From: an uncultured Pseudomonadota bacterium
GTDB lineage: Bacteria; Pseudomonadota; Alphaproteobacteria; RF32; CAG-239
Assembly (NCBI GenBank): GCA_902788365.1
Contig: CADAJN010000009.1
Span: forward strand, 25,521-86,173
DNA length: 60,653 nucleotides
Direction of reading: 5' to 3'
The notes beneath the pieces were generated by a model. That model had not been told where the DNA came from, did not search any database, and saw only the letters and a list, made by a program, of their open reading frames with translations. The translations under genes were made by a program, and so were the position numbers. Position 1 is the first letter of the stretch. The number at the start of each line of letters is the position of its first letter. Of this stretch, positions 7,623 through 16,131 are shown one piece after another.

Positions 7623-8567
7623 ATGACCAAAGATTTATACCAAATTTTGGGCGTGAGCAAAAGCGCCAGTGAAGCCGAGATTAAATCGGCTTATCGCAAG
7701 TTGGCGCGCAAATATCATCCGGATTTGAACAAAGATGATAAAAATGCGGCAGAAAAATTTAAAGAAATTTCAAATGCTTATGATATTATCGGTAATGCCG
7801 AAAAGCGTCAGAAATACGATAATAACGAGATAGATGCCGACGGTAAACCGACCGGTTTCGGTGCCGGATTCGGCGGCGGTGCCGGTGGTTCGTATGGCGG
7901 AACATACAGCGGCAATCCGTTTGGCGGCGGATTTAACTCCGGCGACTTTGGCGGCGCGCAAGGATTTGATTTTTCATCTATTTTCGGGAGTGATTTCTTT
8001 TCGCAATTCGGCGGCGGTAATGCCGGCGGCAGAGCTTACGGGCGTGCCGGTGCGCGCAAAGGGCAAGATGTGTCATATAATATGCGTGTCAGCTTTTTAG
8101 ATGCGGCAAACGGTGCGGAAAAGCAGGTAAATTTGAACGGCAAAAATATCAATGTGAAGATTCCGGCCGGTATGCAAAGCGGACAGACCATGCGGCTGAA
8201 GGGCCTTGGCGGTGCCGGTGTGAACGGCGGCGAAAACGGCGACGTGATGATTACGGTGAATGTGGAAGAACATCCGTATTTTAAGAGTGAGAATCTGAAT
8301 ATTTTGCTTGATTTGCCGATTTCTCTCAAAGAGGCGATTAAGGGTGCCAAAATTACCGTGCCGACTATCAGCGGCAAAGTGGCGGTAACGATTCCGCCGA
8401 TGTCTTCCAGTGGTGAAAAATTGCGCTTAAAAGGCAAGGGAATTAAAGCCAAGTCAGCAGCCGGCGATGAAATTATTACTTTGCAGATTATGTTACCGAA
8501 GGGCAAAAATGAGGCACTGAGCGCTGCGGCCGATAAAATAGAAAACTATGCAGTGAGGAACTTTTAG
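7623..8567 (+). CDS. DnaJ-class (type B, CbpA-like) co-chaperone
   Basis: Hsp40 co-chaperone that stimulates DnaK ATP hydrolysis and delivers substrates. The 314 residues carry a J domain at 1-70 with the catalytic HPD at 32-34. A long glycine/phenylalanine-rich region runs about 75-135 ([24 protein letters not shown]). Two beta-sandwich substrate domains form the rest. There are no CxxCxGxG zinc-finger repeats, so this is the CbpA/DjlB-like type and not canonical DnaJ. GGAGAAAAGG precedes the ATG. Its stop abuts the start of the DUF1349 gene at 8568, with no gap between them. Its partner DnaK is not in the window. Confidence 0.92.
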   Translation: MTKDLYQILGVSKSASEAEIKSAYRKLARKYHPDLNKDDKNAAEKFKEISNAYDIIGNAEKRQKYDNNEIDADGKPTGFGAGFGGGAGGSYGGTYSGNPFGGGFNSGDFGGAQGFDFSSIFGSDFFSQFGGGNAGGRAYGRAGARKGQDVSYNMRVSFLDAANGAEKQVNLNGKNINVKIPAGMQSGQTMRLKGLGGAGVNGGENGDVMITVNVEEHPYFKSENLNILLDLPISLKEAIKGAKITVPTISGKVAVTIPPMSSSGEKLRLKGKGIKAKSAAGDEIITLQIMLPKGKNEALSAAADKIENYAVRNF

Positions 8568-9152
8568 ATGCTGTTGGAAACGCTGAAACAATTTGACTGG
8601 ATGAACGAGCCGCAACGCGTGCGCTTTGATGATGAGGGTATGTTTGTGAGCGCTAAGCAAAATACAGACTTTTGGTGTTGTTCGCGCTTTAATTTCAAAA
8701 AGGACGACGGGCACTTTTTTTATGGACGCGCCGAGGGCGATTTTTGCTGCGATTTGAACTGGGAATTTGCCACGCGCGGGCAATTTAATCAGTGCGGCAT
8801 TATGTTGCGTGTGGATGGTGAAAACTGGTTTAAGGCGTCAATTATGTATCAGGACGAGCAAAATCCGATGTTGGCCACCAGCTTAACGCATATGGGGTTG
8901 TCGGACTTGGCGACTCTGCCACTGCCGCGCGGGGTAAAACGCGTGTGGTATCGGCTGCGTCGGCGGCGCGGTTGCTATATTGCCAGCTATTCGTTGGACG
9001 GCACGGAATATATTCAGCTGCGCAAGTTTTATCTGATTCGCGATAATGATGAAATTAAAATCGGGGCATATTTGTGTGCACCGCAAAATGATGATTTTTC
9101 GGCTGTGTTGCGCGGTATCAGCTTAGATAAAGAAAGCGCACCGAACACATAA
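8568..9152 (+). CDS. DUF1349 domain protein
   Basis: A 194-residue protein of the DUF1349 family, a concanavalin-like beta-jellyroll also described as regulation-of-enolase-1-like. Features seen: TLKQFDWMNEPQ at the N-terminus, a tryptophan/cysteine-rich first sheet (NTDFWCCSRF), the central NQCGIMLRVDGENWFKASI block that defines the family, and GAYLCAPQNDDF near the end. No signal peptide is present. The ATG follows the dnaJ-like stop directly, so the two are translated from one message. The fold suggests ligand or carbohydrate binding, but the function is unknown. The biological link to the co-chaperone is not evident. Confidence 0.82.
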   Translation: MLLETLKQFDWMNEPQRVRFDDEGMFVSAKQNTDFWCCSRFNFKKDDGHFFYGRAEGDFCCDLNWEFATRGQFNQCGIMLRVDGENWFKASIMYQDEQNPMLATSLTHMGLSDLATLPLPRGVKRVWYRLRRRRGCYIASYSLDGTEYIQLRKFYLIRDNDEIKIGAYLCAPQNDDFSAVLRGISLDKESAPNT

Positions 9153-9155
9153 TGC

Positions 9156-9203
9156 CAAAAACAAAACCGCCCGCGGAACCCAGACGTTGCGGCGCGGACG
9201 GCG
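9156..9203 (-). terminator. Intrinsic terminator of carD
   Basis: Read on the minus strand, CCGTCCGCG pairs with CGCGGGCGG (one T-G wobble) and is followed by TTTTGTTTTT. The loop is long (about 16 bases). It sits about 40 bases past the carD stop; read on the plus strand the stem has a mismatch and no T run. Confidence 0.7.
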
Positions 9204-9245
9204 TTCTCATAAAATAACTCACTACAATTTATAAGTTCGTTGTTT

Positions 9246-9752
9246 TTATTTAGCGAGAATATCAAGCAATTTTTTATTTGCTTCTTCAATGGTGCAGTTG
9301 CTGTAAACAGACACTTCGCTGGCCAAACGATTAACGGCCTGTTCGTAAATTTGGCGTTCGCTATAAGATTGTTCGGCAACATTTTCGTTGCGGTATAAAT
9401 CGCGAATCACTTCAGCAATGGCAACAGGATTACCGGAATTGATCTTATTCTCGTATTCCTGTGCGCGTCTGGACCACATTACTTTTTTCACCTTTGCTTT
9501 ACCTTGCAAGGTGGTAAAAGCCTCATTCATTGTTTTTTCATCAGCAATTTTCCGCAAACCGACGTGCTGGATTTTTGCGGTCGGAATACGCAAGGTCATT
9601 TTGTCTTTATCAAAATTGACAACCAAGAGTTCCAGTTCGGAACCGGCGATGGTTTGCTTGGTGATGTCCGATACTTTGCCCACACCGTGGGTAGGATAAA
9701 CCACATATTCTCCGGCATTAAATGTCAGTGTCGGTAATTTTTTTATGCTCAT
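9246..9752 (-). CDS. CarD family transcription regulator
   Basis: RNA polymerase-binding regulator that stabilises open complexes, known to control rRNA and stringent-response genes in other bacteria. The 168 residues contain an N-terminal RID/Tudor-like domain with FNAGEYVVYPTHGVGKV (about 10-26), followed by a helical DNA-contacting domain with WSRRAQEYENKINSG and a tail of short helices. Length and layout match alphaproteobacterial CarD. The ATG at 9752 is preferred: AGGAG lies 5 bases upstream, while the alternative GTG at 9758 would overlap that site. It is monocistronic, with a terminator on the far side and repeats upstream. Confidence 0.92.
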   Translation of the reverse strand: MSIKKLPTLTFNAGEYVVYPTHGVGKVSDITKQTIAGSELELLVVNFDKDKMTLRIPTAKIQHVGLRKIADEKTMNEAFTTLQGKAKVKKVMWSRRAQEYENKINSGNPVAIAEVIRDLYRNENVAEQSYSERQIYEQAVNRLASEVSVYSNCTIEEANKKLLDILAK

Positions 9753-9960
9753 ATTCACTCCTAAAAATAAAAACTTTATTACGAAAACAAGATAGAATAT
9801 ATCACATTTTTGGACTTAAATCTATAGTAAAAATGCAAAAAAGGTTAAATTTTTTTATTTTTTTGTGGGAGAGAGGGAATTGTTGCTTTAAGGCTGTGAC
9901 CGAGGATGACTTTGTGCTGCTGCTTATGCAGTGCAAATTATTTTTGTATAAGGATAGATA

Positions 9961-10580
9961 TTAACCCCTCTAATCCCCTTGCTTGCAAGGGGAAGGTAAA
10001 ATATGGAAGATCGCTTGACGTTCAGACTGGCGCTGAACGAGCGATGACATTATAGTATATAACAGTCATGCCTCCGCGCTTTGCGCGGTCAAGGCATCTA
10101 CGAATTTGTTTGATAAGGATGAATTAGCCCCTCCGGCTCCCCGCTCGCGGGGCTGGAGGAACAAAAAACAACCTCAAAATGTTGTTTTTGGACGACAGGC
10201 GAAGACCACTTAATGAGATGGCGCGATAGCGACAGCGAATTTAGTGGACGAGTGAACAGAATTTGAAGATCGCTTGACGTTCAGACTGGCGCTGAACGAG
10301 CGATGACATTATTGGGCGCTGTCGCGCTTCATGATGTTGCCGAATGAGGGATGACAGTTTATTTTTTTACGCCGCATCGTGCGAGGGGTGACAACCGCAC
10401 TTTGTGCGGAGATGCCTTCGTCGCCTTTTCAAGGCTCCTCTGCATGACATACTCTTTGTCATTGTGAGGAGTGCGAAGCACGACGTGACAATCTTCGGAC
10501 GCAAGTCCGATAATTAGCACATTTACCGCACTTTGTGCGGAGATGCTCACGAGGCTAAAGCCCCTCAGCATGACAGAAGA
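9961..10580. repeat. Large composite repeat region (REP-like units plus family 3 copy 2)
   Basis: About 600 bp with no gene. It holds two copies of a hairpin pairing GATCGCT with AGCGATGAC (10009-10048 and about 10264-10308), an inverted GTCATGCCTCCGCGC...GGTCAAGGCATC unit, and GATGCT/AGCATGAC at 10542-10574. It also holds a copy of the module series found at the window start. Family 3 copy 2 (10160-10262) lies within it. Upstream, 9759-9960 carries no recognisable gene; it must include the carD promoter. Confidence 0.8.
10160..10262 (+). repeat. Family 3 two-part repeat element, copy 2
   Basis: AAAAACAACCTC...GTTGTTTTT hairpin followed by GGACGACAGGCGAAGACCAC and GAATTTAGTGGACGAGTGA. Compared with copies 1 and 3, CTACT...AGTAG has become CCACT...AGTGG, a paired change that keeps the stem. 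Confidence 0.7.
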
Positions 10581-10596
10581 GGTGGGGAAGTGATTT

Positions 10597-10637
10597 AAAA
10601 AAACAAAAGCACTTGGTTTCTCACGAAAACAAGTGCC
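10597..10637 (-). terminator. Intrinsic terminator of the atypical secreted-protein gene
   Basis: On the minus strand, GCACTTG (10636-10630) pairs with CAAGTGC (10615-10609) and is followed by TTTTGTTTTTTT. It lies about 20 bases past the stop at 10658. Confidence 0.85.
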
Positions 10638-10657
10638 TTTGAGCTGAAAACGAGCTT

Positions 10658-11320
10658 TTAGAGCTTGGGGTCGCCCTCAACCTCTACTGAGAAACCTGAA
10701 GCGTTGCCGCCTAAGATCTGCTCAATGAGCTCGTCCTCAGACATTTTAGACTTGCCCCCCTTCTTGGACTTCTTTGATTTTTTGTCCTGTTTGGTGGGAG
10801 GGGGCGTAGTAGCATTCTTGCGGTAGTTCTTAGCAGGCTTTGCACTGGGAATGTGCGCAGCGTAGAACGGAATCTGCGCATCCTCAATAGCCGTCAAAGA
10901 AAAAAAGCTCTTGTTTTTAGATGGCTGAACACTCTTGATCTCTGTTAAAACTACTGTCTGCCCGGCAAGAACAGTTTTCCACTCTTCCAGCCTTGTTGGA
11001 AATTCAAACTTTTCGTTTCCCTTGGCCAGCTGAAGGAGCAGAGAATCGTTTCTTGTTACGTAGCCTTCATAGACATACAACTCACGGAGCCACTCACTAT
11101 CATCAACGATGATGTTGAAGGGTCTTTTGGTGTGAGTGCTGTCCATGACGGCCTGCCACCTTCTGCCATCCAATTTAATGAAAGTGACGTTGAAGTCATC
11201 TCCGTTGATTGAATCGGTGGTAGCAACGGTGACGGCATCGGGGTTAGCTACTGTCTCTGCATTTACTGTTGTGGCTGTCAGCAGAGAAATGACAGCAAGG
11301 AATAAAACCTTTGTACCCAT
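10658..11320 (-). CDS. Secreted protein of unknown function, atypical composition
   Basis: A protein of 220 residues with a signal peptide (MGTKVLFLAVISLLTATTVNA, cleavage after VNA). The mature part contains NVTFIKLDGRRWQAVMDSTH and ELYVYEGYVTRNDSLLLQLA, then a lysine/serine-rich low-complexity stretch (KKSKKSKKGGKSK, about 180-195) and an acidic tail. No Shine-Dalgarno site is visible; a perfect 16-bp AT-rich palindrome covers the position just upstream and the first base of the start codon. Codon choice differs from the neighbours (more CTC, GTT, AAG and fewer TTG/GCC patterns). These signs suggest recent transfer, possibly from a Bacteroidetes-like donor whose genes usually lack Shine-Dalgarno sites; that is inference. 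Family not recognised. Confidence 0.7.
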   Translation of the reverse strand: MGTKVLFLAVISLLTATTVNAETVANPDAVTVATTDSINGDDFNVTFIKLDGRRWQAVMDSTHTKRPFNIIVDDSEWLRELYVYEGYVTRNDSLLLQLAKGNEKFEFPTRLEEWKTVLAGQTVVLTEIKSVQPSKNKSFFSLTAIEDAQIPFYAAHIPSAKPAKNYRKNATTPPPTKQDKKSKKSKKGGKSKMSEDELIEQILGGNASGFSVEVEGDPKL

Positions 11321-11335
11321 AATATTGCAATATTA
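11320..11335. promoter_or_regulatory. Perfect 16-bp palindrome at the start codon
   Basis: TAATATTGCAATATTA is a perfect palindrome. It overlaps the A of the ATG at 11320 (minus strand) and occupies the ribosome-binding region, so it could be an operator. A chance AT-rich palindrome remains possible. Confidence 0.4.
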
Positions 11336-11751
11336 AAGCGTCCAAAAGAATACATCAATTAGGCGCTGTGATTAAAAATTAAACATTTCTCCCCTGTTGT
11401 TTTGGATAAGTTCTGCCAGTGTGGGGTAACAATTAAGCAAAACCAAAGAGTTCGTCAAAATTTCTGGATTCTTCGCTACGCTCCGAATGAAACAATGACG
11501 AAAATATATCAATCGCTTGTAAGAATCGCCGTTTAATAAGCAAATCAAAAGCGATAAAATGTTCAATTAAATCAACAAGCATATATGAGAGAAAAAAGGT
11601 TTTTTCCCTCTGAATTTATAATGTGTATGCTAATTTGTAGCAAAAATAATACTTGTTGTCAAAAGTATAGTAGCATAGTTTTTGAGGGTTTGCAAGTGTT
11701 TTTGTCAAAAAAATAGGGGGATTTTTAAGGATTTTTTAAGAAAGCGGCCGA
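11336..11751. other. Gene-free AT-rich stretch with an atypical repeat fragment
   Basis: About 415 bp with no supportable gene. It contains GGATTCTTCGCTACGCTCCG followed by AATGA (about 11463-11489), resembling a different REP-like type from the GATGCCTTCGTCGCC form used elsewhere in the window. A 64-codon frame on the minus strand crosses this fragment and is not credible. The promoter of the 10658-11320 gene probably lies here but I cannot place it. Confidence 0.5.
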
Positions 11752-12117
11752 GTGTTTATCGTTCAGACCGGCGCACAGCGAAGTGGACTGTTTTTTCTTC
11801 GTTGCCGAACTAAAGTTCGGGGATGCCTTCGTCGCCTACGGCTCCTCTGCATGACGGGGAAAGAGAAAGTGCGGGGATTCCTTCGTCGCCTACGGCTCCT
11901 CTGCATGACAGGGAGGTTTGATTATACCACTTCTTTATTATAAGAATTTGTAGATGCCTTGACCGCGCAAAGCGCGGAGGCATGACATTGTTAGGCGCTG
12001 GCGCGCTTCATGATGTTGCAAAGCGTGCGATGACAGTTTTTTTATCCGCACGATGTGCGGAGATGCCTTCGTCGCTACGCTCCTCTGCATGACAGTGATA
12101 GGGATGACAGTATTATG
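11752..12117. repeat. REP-like hairpin repeat cluster
   Basis: Tandem and mixed hairpin units: two near-identical TGCATGACaGGGA-linked copies of the CTTCGTCGCCTACGGCTCCT unit (about 11820-11910), a GATGCC...GGCATGAC unit (11953-11986) with an inner CGCGC stem, and another CTTCGTCGCTACGCTCCTCT unit (about 12068-12090). No gene is supportable. Confidence 0.85.
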
Positions 12118-12137
12118 TTAGAAGGGATGATAGGCAA

Positions 12138-12170
12138 ATAAAAAAGCTCCGAAAATGGCGGAGCAAAAAA
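12138..12170 (-). terminator. Intrinsic terminator of infA
   Basis: On the minus strand GCTCCG (12164-12159) and CGGAGC (12151-12146) pair, followed by TTTTTTATTT. It is about 25 bases past the infA stop. Confidence 0.85.
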
Positions 12171-12193
12171 TGCGGAATCAAATGAAAGATAGA

Positions 12194-12415
12194 CTAATCT
12201 TTATGACGGAAGGTGATGCGGCCCTTGGTCAGGTCGTATGGCGTCATTTCAATATCTACTTTATCGCCCACCATAACGCGAATGCGAAATTTGCGCATTT
12301 TGCCGGCAGTGTGCGCCAAAATTTCTACGCCGTTTTCCAGCTTAACGCGAAACATGGCGTTTGGCAATTTTTCAATCACTTCGCCGGTCAGTTCCAATAA
12401 CTCTTCTTTACTCAT
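12194..12415 (-). CDS. infA: Translation initiation factor IF-1
   Basis: IF-1 binds the 30S A site during initiation. The 73 residues form a single S1-like OB fold: [20 protein letters not shown], then [26 protein letters not shown] and the C-terminal [20 protein letters not shown], nearly the universal sequence. The gene is monocistronic: it has a promoter in the 12449-12477 region, separate from the topA gene upstream, and its own terminator. The start codon is preceded by a T-rich leader with a GAGG-like site (TGAGG) 12 bases away, so the ribosome binding site is not ideal. Identification is certain. Confidence 0.97.
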   Translation of the reverse strand: MSKEELLELTGEVIEKLPNAMFRVKLENGVEILAHTAGKMRKFRIRVMVGDKVDIEMTPYDLTKGRITFRHKD

Positions 12416-12448
12416 CTAAAAAAACCTCAAAATATTTGCTTTGTCAAA

Positions 12449-12477
12449 GGTATAATCGCATATTTTTGTTTTTGCAA
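12449..12477 (-). promoter_or_regulatory. Putative infA promoter
   Basis: On the minus strand TTGCAA (12477-12472), a 17-base spacer, then TATACC (12454-12449). Moderate match to sigma70; located between the topA stop and the infA start. Confidence 0.5.
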
Positions 12478-12507
12478 GCAAATTATGCAAATTATGCGGC
12501 GAATCCG

Positions 12508-14970
12508 CTATTTTTTTGCCGTGACGATTTTAACGGCGTCGGCTTCGGAGAGCTCGCTTGGAGCATAACCCTTTGGAATGGCGTAATTATTTTTGCCGCA
12601 TTTAAGATACATGCCGTAGCGACCTTTGCTTAGAACAATGTCTTCGCCGGTTTTTGGGTGCTTGGCCAAAACTTTAGCTTCCGGCTTAGCTACCACATTT
12701 TGCAACAGTTCGGCGGCGCGTTCAGGCGTGATATTGAAAATGTTATCGGCACCCGAAAGTGTGCGCGATTTGCCGCCTTGTTTAATATATTGGCCGAATT
12801 TGCCGATGTTGACCTCTATGTCGTTGCCGAGTTGGCGTGGCAGAGAAATGAGAATTTGCGCCTGTTCGGCGGTCAGCTCTTCAGGTTTAACAAACTTCGG
12901 CAAAGCGACGCGCTTTGGCTTTTCGGTGGTGGCGGTAGCATCTTCGCCAAGTTGAACATAATAGCCATACGGACCTTTTTTAAGGTAGACATTGGCGCCG
13001 TCATGTTGGCACATTACCTTATCTTCGGTGTGATTGGCAGTGTTTTGACGTGCAGCGTCGTTTTCTTCTTCCTCATGTGTGTCGGTCAGCGGTTTGGTGT
13101 AGCCGCATTCAGGGTAATTTGAGCAACCCAAAAAGGCACCGAATTTGCCAAACTTAATGCTTAAGCGACCTTTGCCGCAAGCCGGACAAACGCGCGGGTC
13201 AGAGCCGTCTTCGCGTGGCGGAAACAGGTGCGCCGACAGTGCTTCGTCTATGCGGTTAATAACCTCTGTCAGCTGCAACGGTTGCACGTCGGCAACGGTT
13301 TTGATAAACTTGTTCCAAAAGCCGCCGAGCAACTTTTTCCATTCCATTTGACCGGCAGAAATGTCATCAAGATATTCTTCCATTTGCGCCGTAAAATCAT
13401 ATTCCACATACTTTTTAAAGAAGTTTTCCAAAAAGACGGTGACAATGCGGCCGCGGTCTTCCGGAATGAAACGCATTTTTTCTAAGCGCACATACTTGCG
13501 CTCTTGCAAAACGGCGATGATGTTGGCATAAGTTGACGGACGACCGATGCCGAGCTCTTCCAGCTTTTTAACCAACGTGGCTTCGGTGAAGCGCGGCGGC
13601 GGCGCGGTAAAGTGTTGGGCGGTGCTAATTTCGCCTTTATCAACATTTTCATTTTGTTCCACATTCGGCAAAATGATATTATCGTCGTCATCATTGCTGT
13701 CATCGCGGCTTTCTTGATATAGTTTCAAAAAGCCGTCAAACTGAATGACTTGGCCGGTGGCGCGCAACAAAATTTTATCATCGCTTGATGAAGCATCAAC
13801 CACAACGCGGTCAAGAATTGCCGGATTCATCTGGCAGGCAACGGTGCGCTTCCAAATCAGCTCGTATAAACGATGAGCGTCGGAATCAAGTTTTTGCTCC
13901 ATTTTTTTAGGAGTGTTCCAAACATCGGACGGACGAATGGCCTCGTGCGCTTCCTGAGCGTTTTTGGTTTTGTTTTTATATTCTTTTGCGGTTTTCGGTA
14001 AATATGATTCGCCGAAATATTTTTCAATGGCCTCGCGGCAGGCGCGAATCGCGTCTTTAGACAAGTTGACGGCGTCGGTTCGCATATAGGTAATAAAACC
14101 GTCTTCGTATAGTTTTTGTGCCACCTGCATGGTTTTTTTGGCGGAAAAGCGCAATTTGCGCGAGGCTTCCTGTTGCAATGTAGAGGTAGTGAACGGCGGC
14201 GCCGGATAGCGGCTGGCCTTTTTGCGCTCAACATTGGCAATATGAAAATTTTGCGCCTCTATTTTAGCCTTGGCGTCAAGGGCTTTTTGCTCGGTATTGA
14301 GCGTGAACTTGGCAAGCTTTTTGCCGTCAAGCGTAATAAGATGCGTAAGCATGTGGGCTTTGGCGGCGGTGATTAAATCTACATCAACCGTCCAATATTC
14401 TTCCGGCTTAAACTTCTCTATTTCGGTTTCGCGCTCGCAAATCAGGCGCAAAGCCACTGATTGCACGCGGCCGGCCGATTTTGAGCCCGGTAATTTGCGC
14501 CACAAAACCGGCGAGAGCGTAAAGCCCACCAAATAATCAAGTGCACGACGCGCCATATAAGCACTGACCAAGTCTTGGTCAATCTGGCGCGGATTTTCAA
14601 TACCTTCTTTGACGGCCGATTTGGTAATTTCATGAAACACCACGCGCTCAATCTTTTTGCCGTCAAGCTGTTTTTTTTGCTTTAATTCTTCTAAAATATG
14701 CCATGCGATAGCTTCTCCTTCTCTATCCGGGTCGGATGCAAGAATGAGGGTATCGCAATCTTTTAAGGCGGCAATAATGTCGTTTAAGTGTTTGCGACCG
14801 GCGGCGCTGAATTCCCACTGCATGGCAAAGTCTTTATCCGGATCAACCGAACCGTCTTTGCTCGGTAAATCGCGAATATGGCCGTAGCTGGCTAAAACTT
14901 TATAATCACTACCCAAATATTTGTTGATTGTTTTGGCTTTCGCCGGAGATTCTACCACGACTAATTTCAT
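12508..14970 (-). CDS. topA: DNA topoisomerase I
   Basis: Type IA topoisomerase that relaxes negative supercoils through a 5'-phosphotyrosine intermediate. The 820 residues begin with the Toprim domain MKLVVVESPAKAKTINKYLG, with the acidic metal site DPDREGE at 80-86. The catalytic tyrosine is Y295 in GFITYMRTDA. After the core, a zinc finger CPACGKGRLSIKFGKFGAFL...C..C (about 620-650) is followed by C-terminal repeats without cysteines, of the VxxxxGRYGxYLKCG type, as in alphaproteobacterial enzymes. It lies 12 bp after dprA, in a plsY-dprA-topA minus-strand operon, the usual alphaproteobacterial pairing. Complete and without visible damage. Confidence 0.97.
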   Translation of the reverse strand: MKLVVVESPAKAKTINKYLGSDYKVLASYGHIRDLPSKDGSVDPDKDFAMQWEFSAAGRKHLNDIIAALKDCDTLILASDPDREGEAIAWHILEELKQKKQLDGKKIERVVFHEITKSAVKEGIENPRQIDQDLVSAYMARRALDYLVGFTLSPVLWRKLPGSKSAGRVQSVALRLICERETEIEKFKPEEYWTVDVDLITAAKAHMLTHLITLDGKKLAKFTLNTEQKALDAKAKIEAQNFHIANVERKKASRYPAPPFTTSTLQQEASRKLRFSAKKTMQVAQKLYEDGFITYMRTDAVNLSKDAIRACREAIEKYFGESYLPKTAKEYKNKTKNAQEAHEAIRPSDVWNTPKKMEQKLDSDAHRLYELIWKRTVACQMNPAILDRVVVDASSSDDKILLRATGQVIQFDGFLKLYQESRDDSNDDDDNIILPNVEQNENVDKGEISTAQHFTAPPPRFTEATLVKKLEELGIGRPSTYANIIAVLQERKYVRLEKMRFIPEDRGRIVTVFLENFFKKYVEYDFTAQMEEYLDDISAGQMEWKKLLGGFWNKFIKTVADVQPLQLTEVINRIDEALSAHLFPPREDGSDPRVCPACGKGRLSIKFGKFGAFLGCSNYPECGYTKPLTDTHEEEENDAARQNTANHTEDKVMCQHDGANVYLKKGPYGYYVQLGEDATATTEKPKRVALPKFVKPEELTAEQAQILISLPRQLGNDIEVNIGKFGQYIKQGGKSRTLSGADNIFNITPERAAELLQNVVAKPEAKVLAKHPKTGEDIVLSKGRYGMYLKCGKNNYAIPKGYAPSELSEADAVKIVTAKK

Positions 14971-14982
14971 TTTTTTACGTTC

Positions 14983-16128
14983 CTATTTTACACGCCCTAT
15001 TTTATTGCCGGCCAGCCGAATGATTTTTCCGGCAAATTCTAAGTCAAGAATCTGCATAAAAAAGTCGGCCTGCTCTAATCCGCTGCTGCGCAACAGCTCA
15101 TCGGTATCCACACCTTCATAGCTGATTAAGCTTAAAAGAGGTGTTTTTGTGCCGGTGCTCGGTGTGCTTGGCGGTGCCGAAAAATGATCGGCCTGCGGTG
15201 CAATTTCTTTCTGAGCAAGAATATTTACATTATTTTGCGGTTTGTCAAGACCTGATAATTCAAGTTGGTAATTTTTTATTTGCCGATTTTGGGTAATACT
15301 TAATGTATTAAGTATGTCTTCGGCGTTTTCGGTTAAAATCGCCCCGTCTTTAATCAGCTGATTTGGTCCGGCCGAGCGTGCTTCTAACGGCGAACCGGGA
15401 ACGGCAAAAATTTCTTTGCCCTGCTCAAGGGCGGATTTAGCGGTAATCAGCGAACCGGAATGCAGACCGGCTTCAACCACCAATGTGCCGGCCGATAAAG
15501 CGGCAATAATGCGGTTGCGGCGCGGAAAGTTTGATATTTGTGCTTTGGTGGAAAGGGAAAATTCGGAAACAATCACACCTTGATGACGAATCTGCTCGTA
15601 TAAATCACGATGTTCGGGCGGATAAATTTCATCAACGCCGGTGCCTAAGACTGCAACGGTGGCTCCCTTTTGGTGTTTGGCATAGAGTGCGCCTTTGTGT
15701 GCGGCACCGTCAATACCAAGCGCCATACCGGAGATAACCAGCACATCTTGTTCGGTTAAATCATAGGCAATATGCGATGCCATTTTGCGGCCGCCGATAG
15801 TGGCGTTGCGTGCGCCGACAATGGAAATTGCCGCCGGATAGTTTAGCAGTGCCGGGTTGCCCAAAACATATAAAAGCGGCGGAGCGTCATTTAATTGCCG
15901 CAGATTTTCGGGGTAGATATCATCGGCATAAGAAATAATTTTGACGCCGAGATTATCGGCCTTGGCAATTTCATCTTCGGCGGCGGCTTGCGAAAAGAGC
16001 TGTTTCCTTTGTGCAACGGCGTCCAGTGCGGCAGAAACGCTGCCGTGCTGTTTCAGCAATTTATAAAACGAAACCGGACCAATGCCGTCGGTGTTTAAAA
16101 GGCGGATGATTTCAACCAGATTTGTCAC
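14983..16128 (-). CDS. dprA: DNA-processing protein DprA
   Basis: DprA (Smf) binds incoming single-stranded DNA and loads RecA during transformation; its role in non-competent bacteria is less clear. The 381 residues have an N-terminal helical region, then a Rossmann-like DNA_processg_A domain with SIVGARNATIGGRKMAS (about 103-119), VLGTGVDEIYPPEHRDLYEQ and the NFPRRNRIIAALS loop. A C-terminal winged-helix domain (LLSLISYEGVDTDELLRSSG) completes the protein. The order plsY-dprA-topA on one strand, with gaps of 3 and 12 bp, implies one transcript. No other competence genes are in the window. Confidence 0.95.
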   Translation of the reverse strand: MTNLVEIIRLLNTDGIGPVSFYKLLKQHGSVSAALDAVAQRKQLFSQAAAEDEIAKADNLGVKIISYADDIYPENLRQLNDAPPLLYVLGNPALLNYPAAISIVGARNATIGGRKMASHIAYDLTEQDVLVISGMALGIDGAAHKGALYAKHQKGATVAVLGTGVDEIYPPEHRDLYEQIRHQGVIVSEFSLSTKAQISNFPRRNRIIAALSAGTLVVEAGLHSGSLITAKSALEQGKEIFAVPGSPLEARSAGPNQLIKDGAILTENAEDILNTLSITQNRQIKNYQLELSGLDKPQNNVNILAQKEIAPQADHFSAPPSTPSTGTKTPLLSLISYEGVDTDELLRSSGLEQADFFMQILDLEFAGKIIRLAGNKIGRVK

Positions 16129-16131
16129 CGG

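Noticed and set aside
9722..9964. Open frame of 80 codons upstream of carD on the opposite strand
   Set aside because: Overlaps the carD start and promoter region, no ribosome binding site, and no recognisable sequence.
11372..11566. 64-codon frame on the minus strand
   Set aside because: Spans a repeat fragment (TTCGCTACGCTCCGAATGA), no start signal and no plausible protein features.
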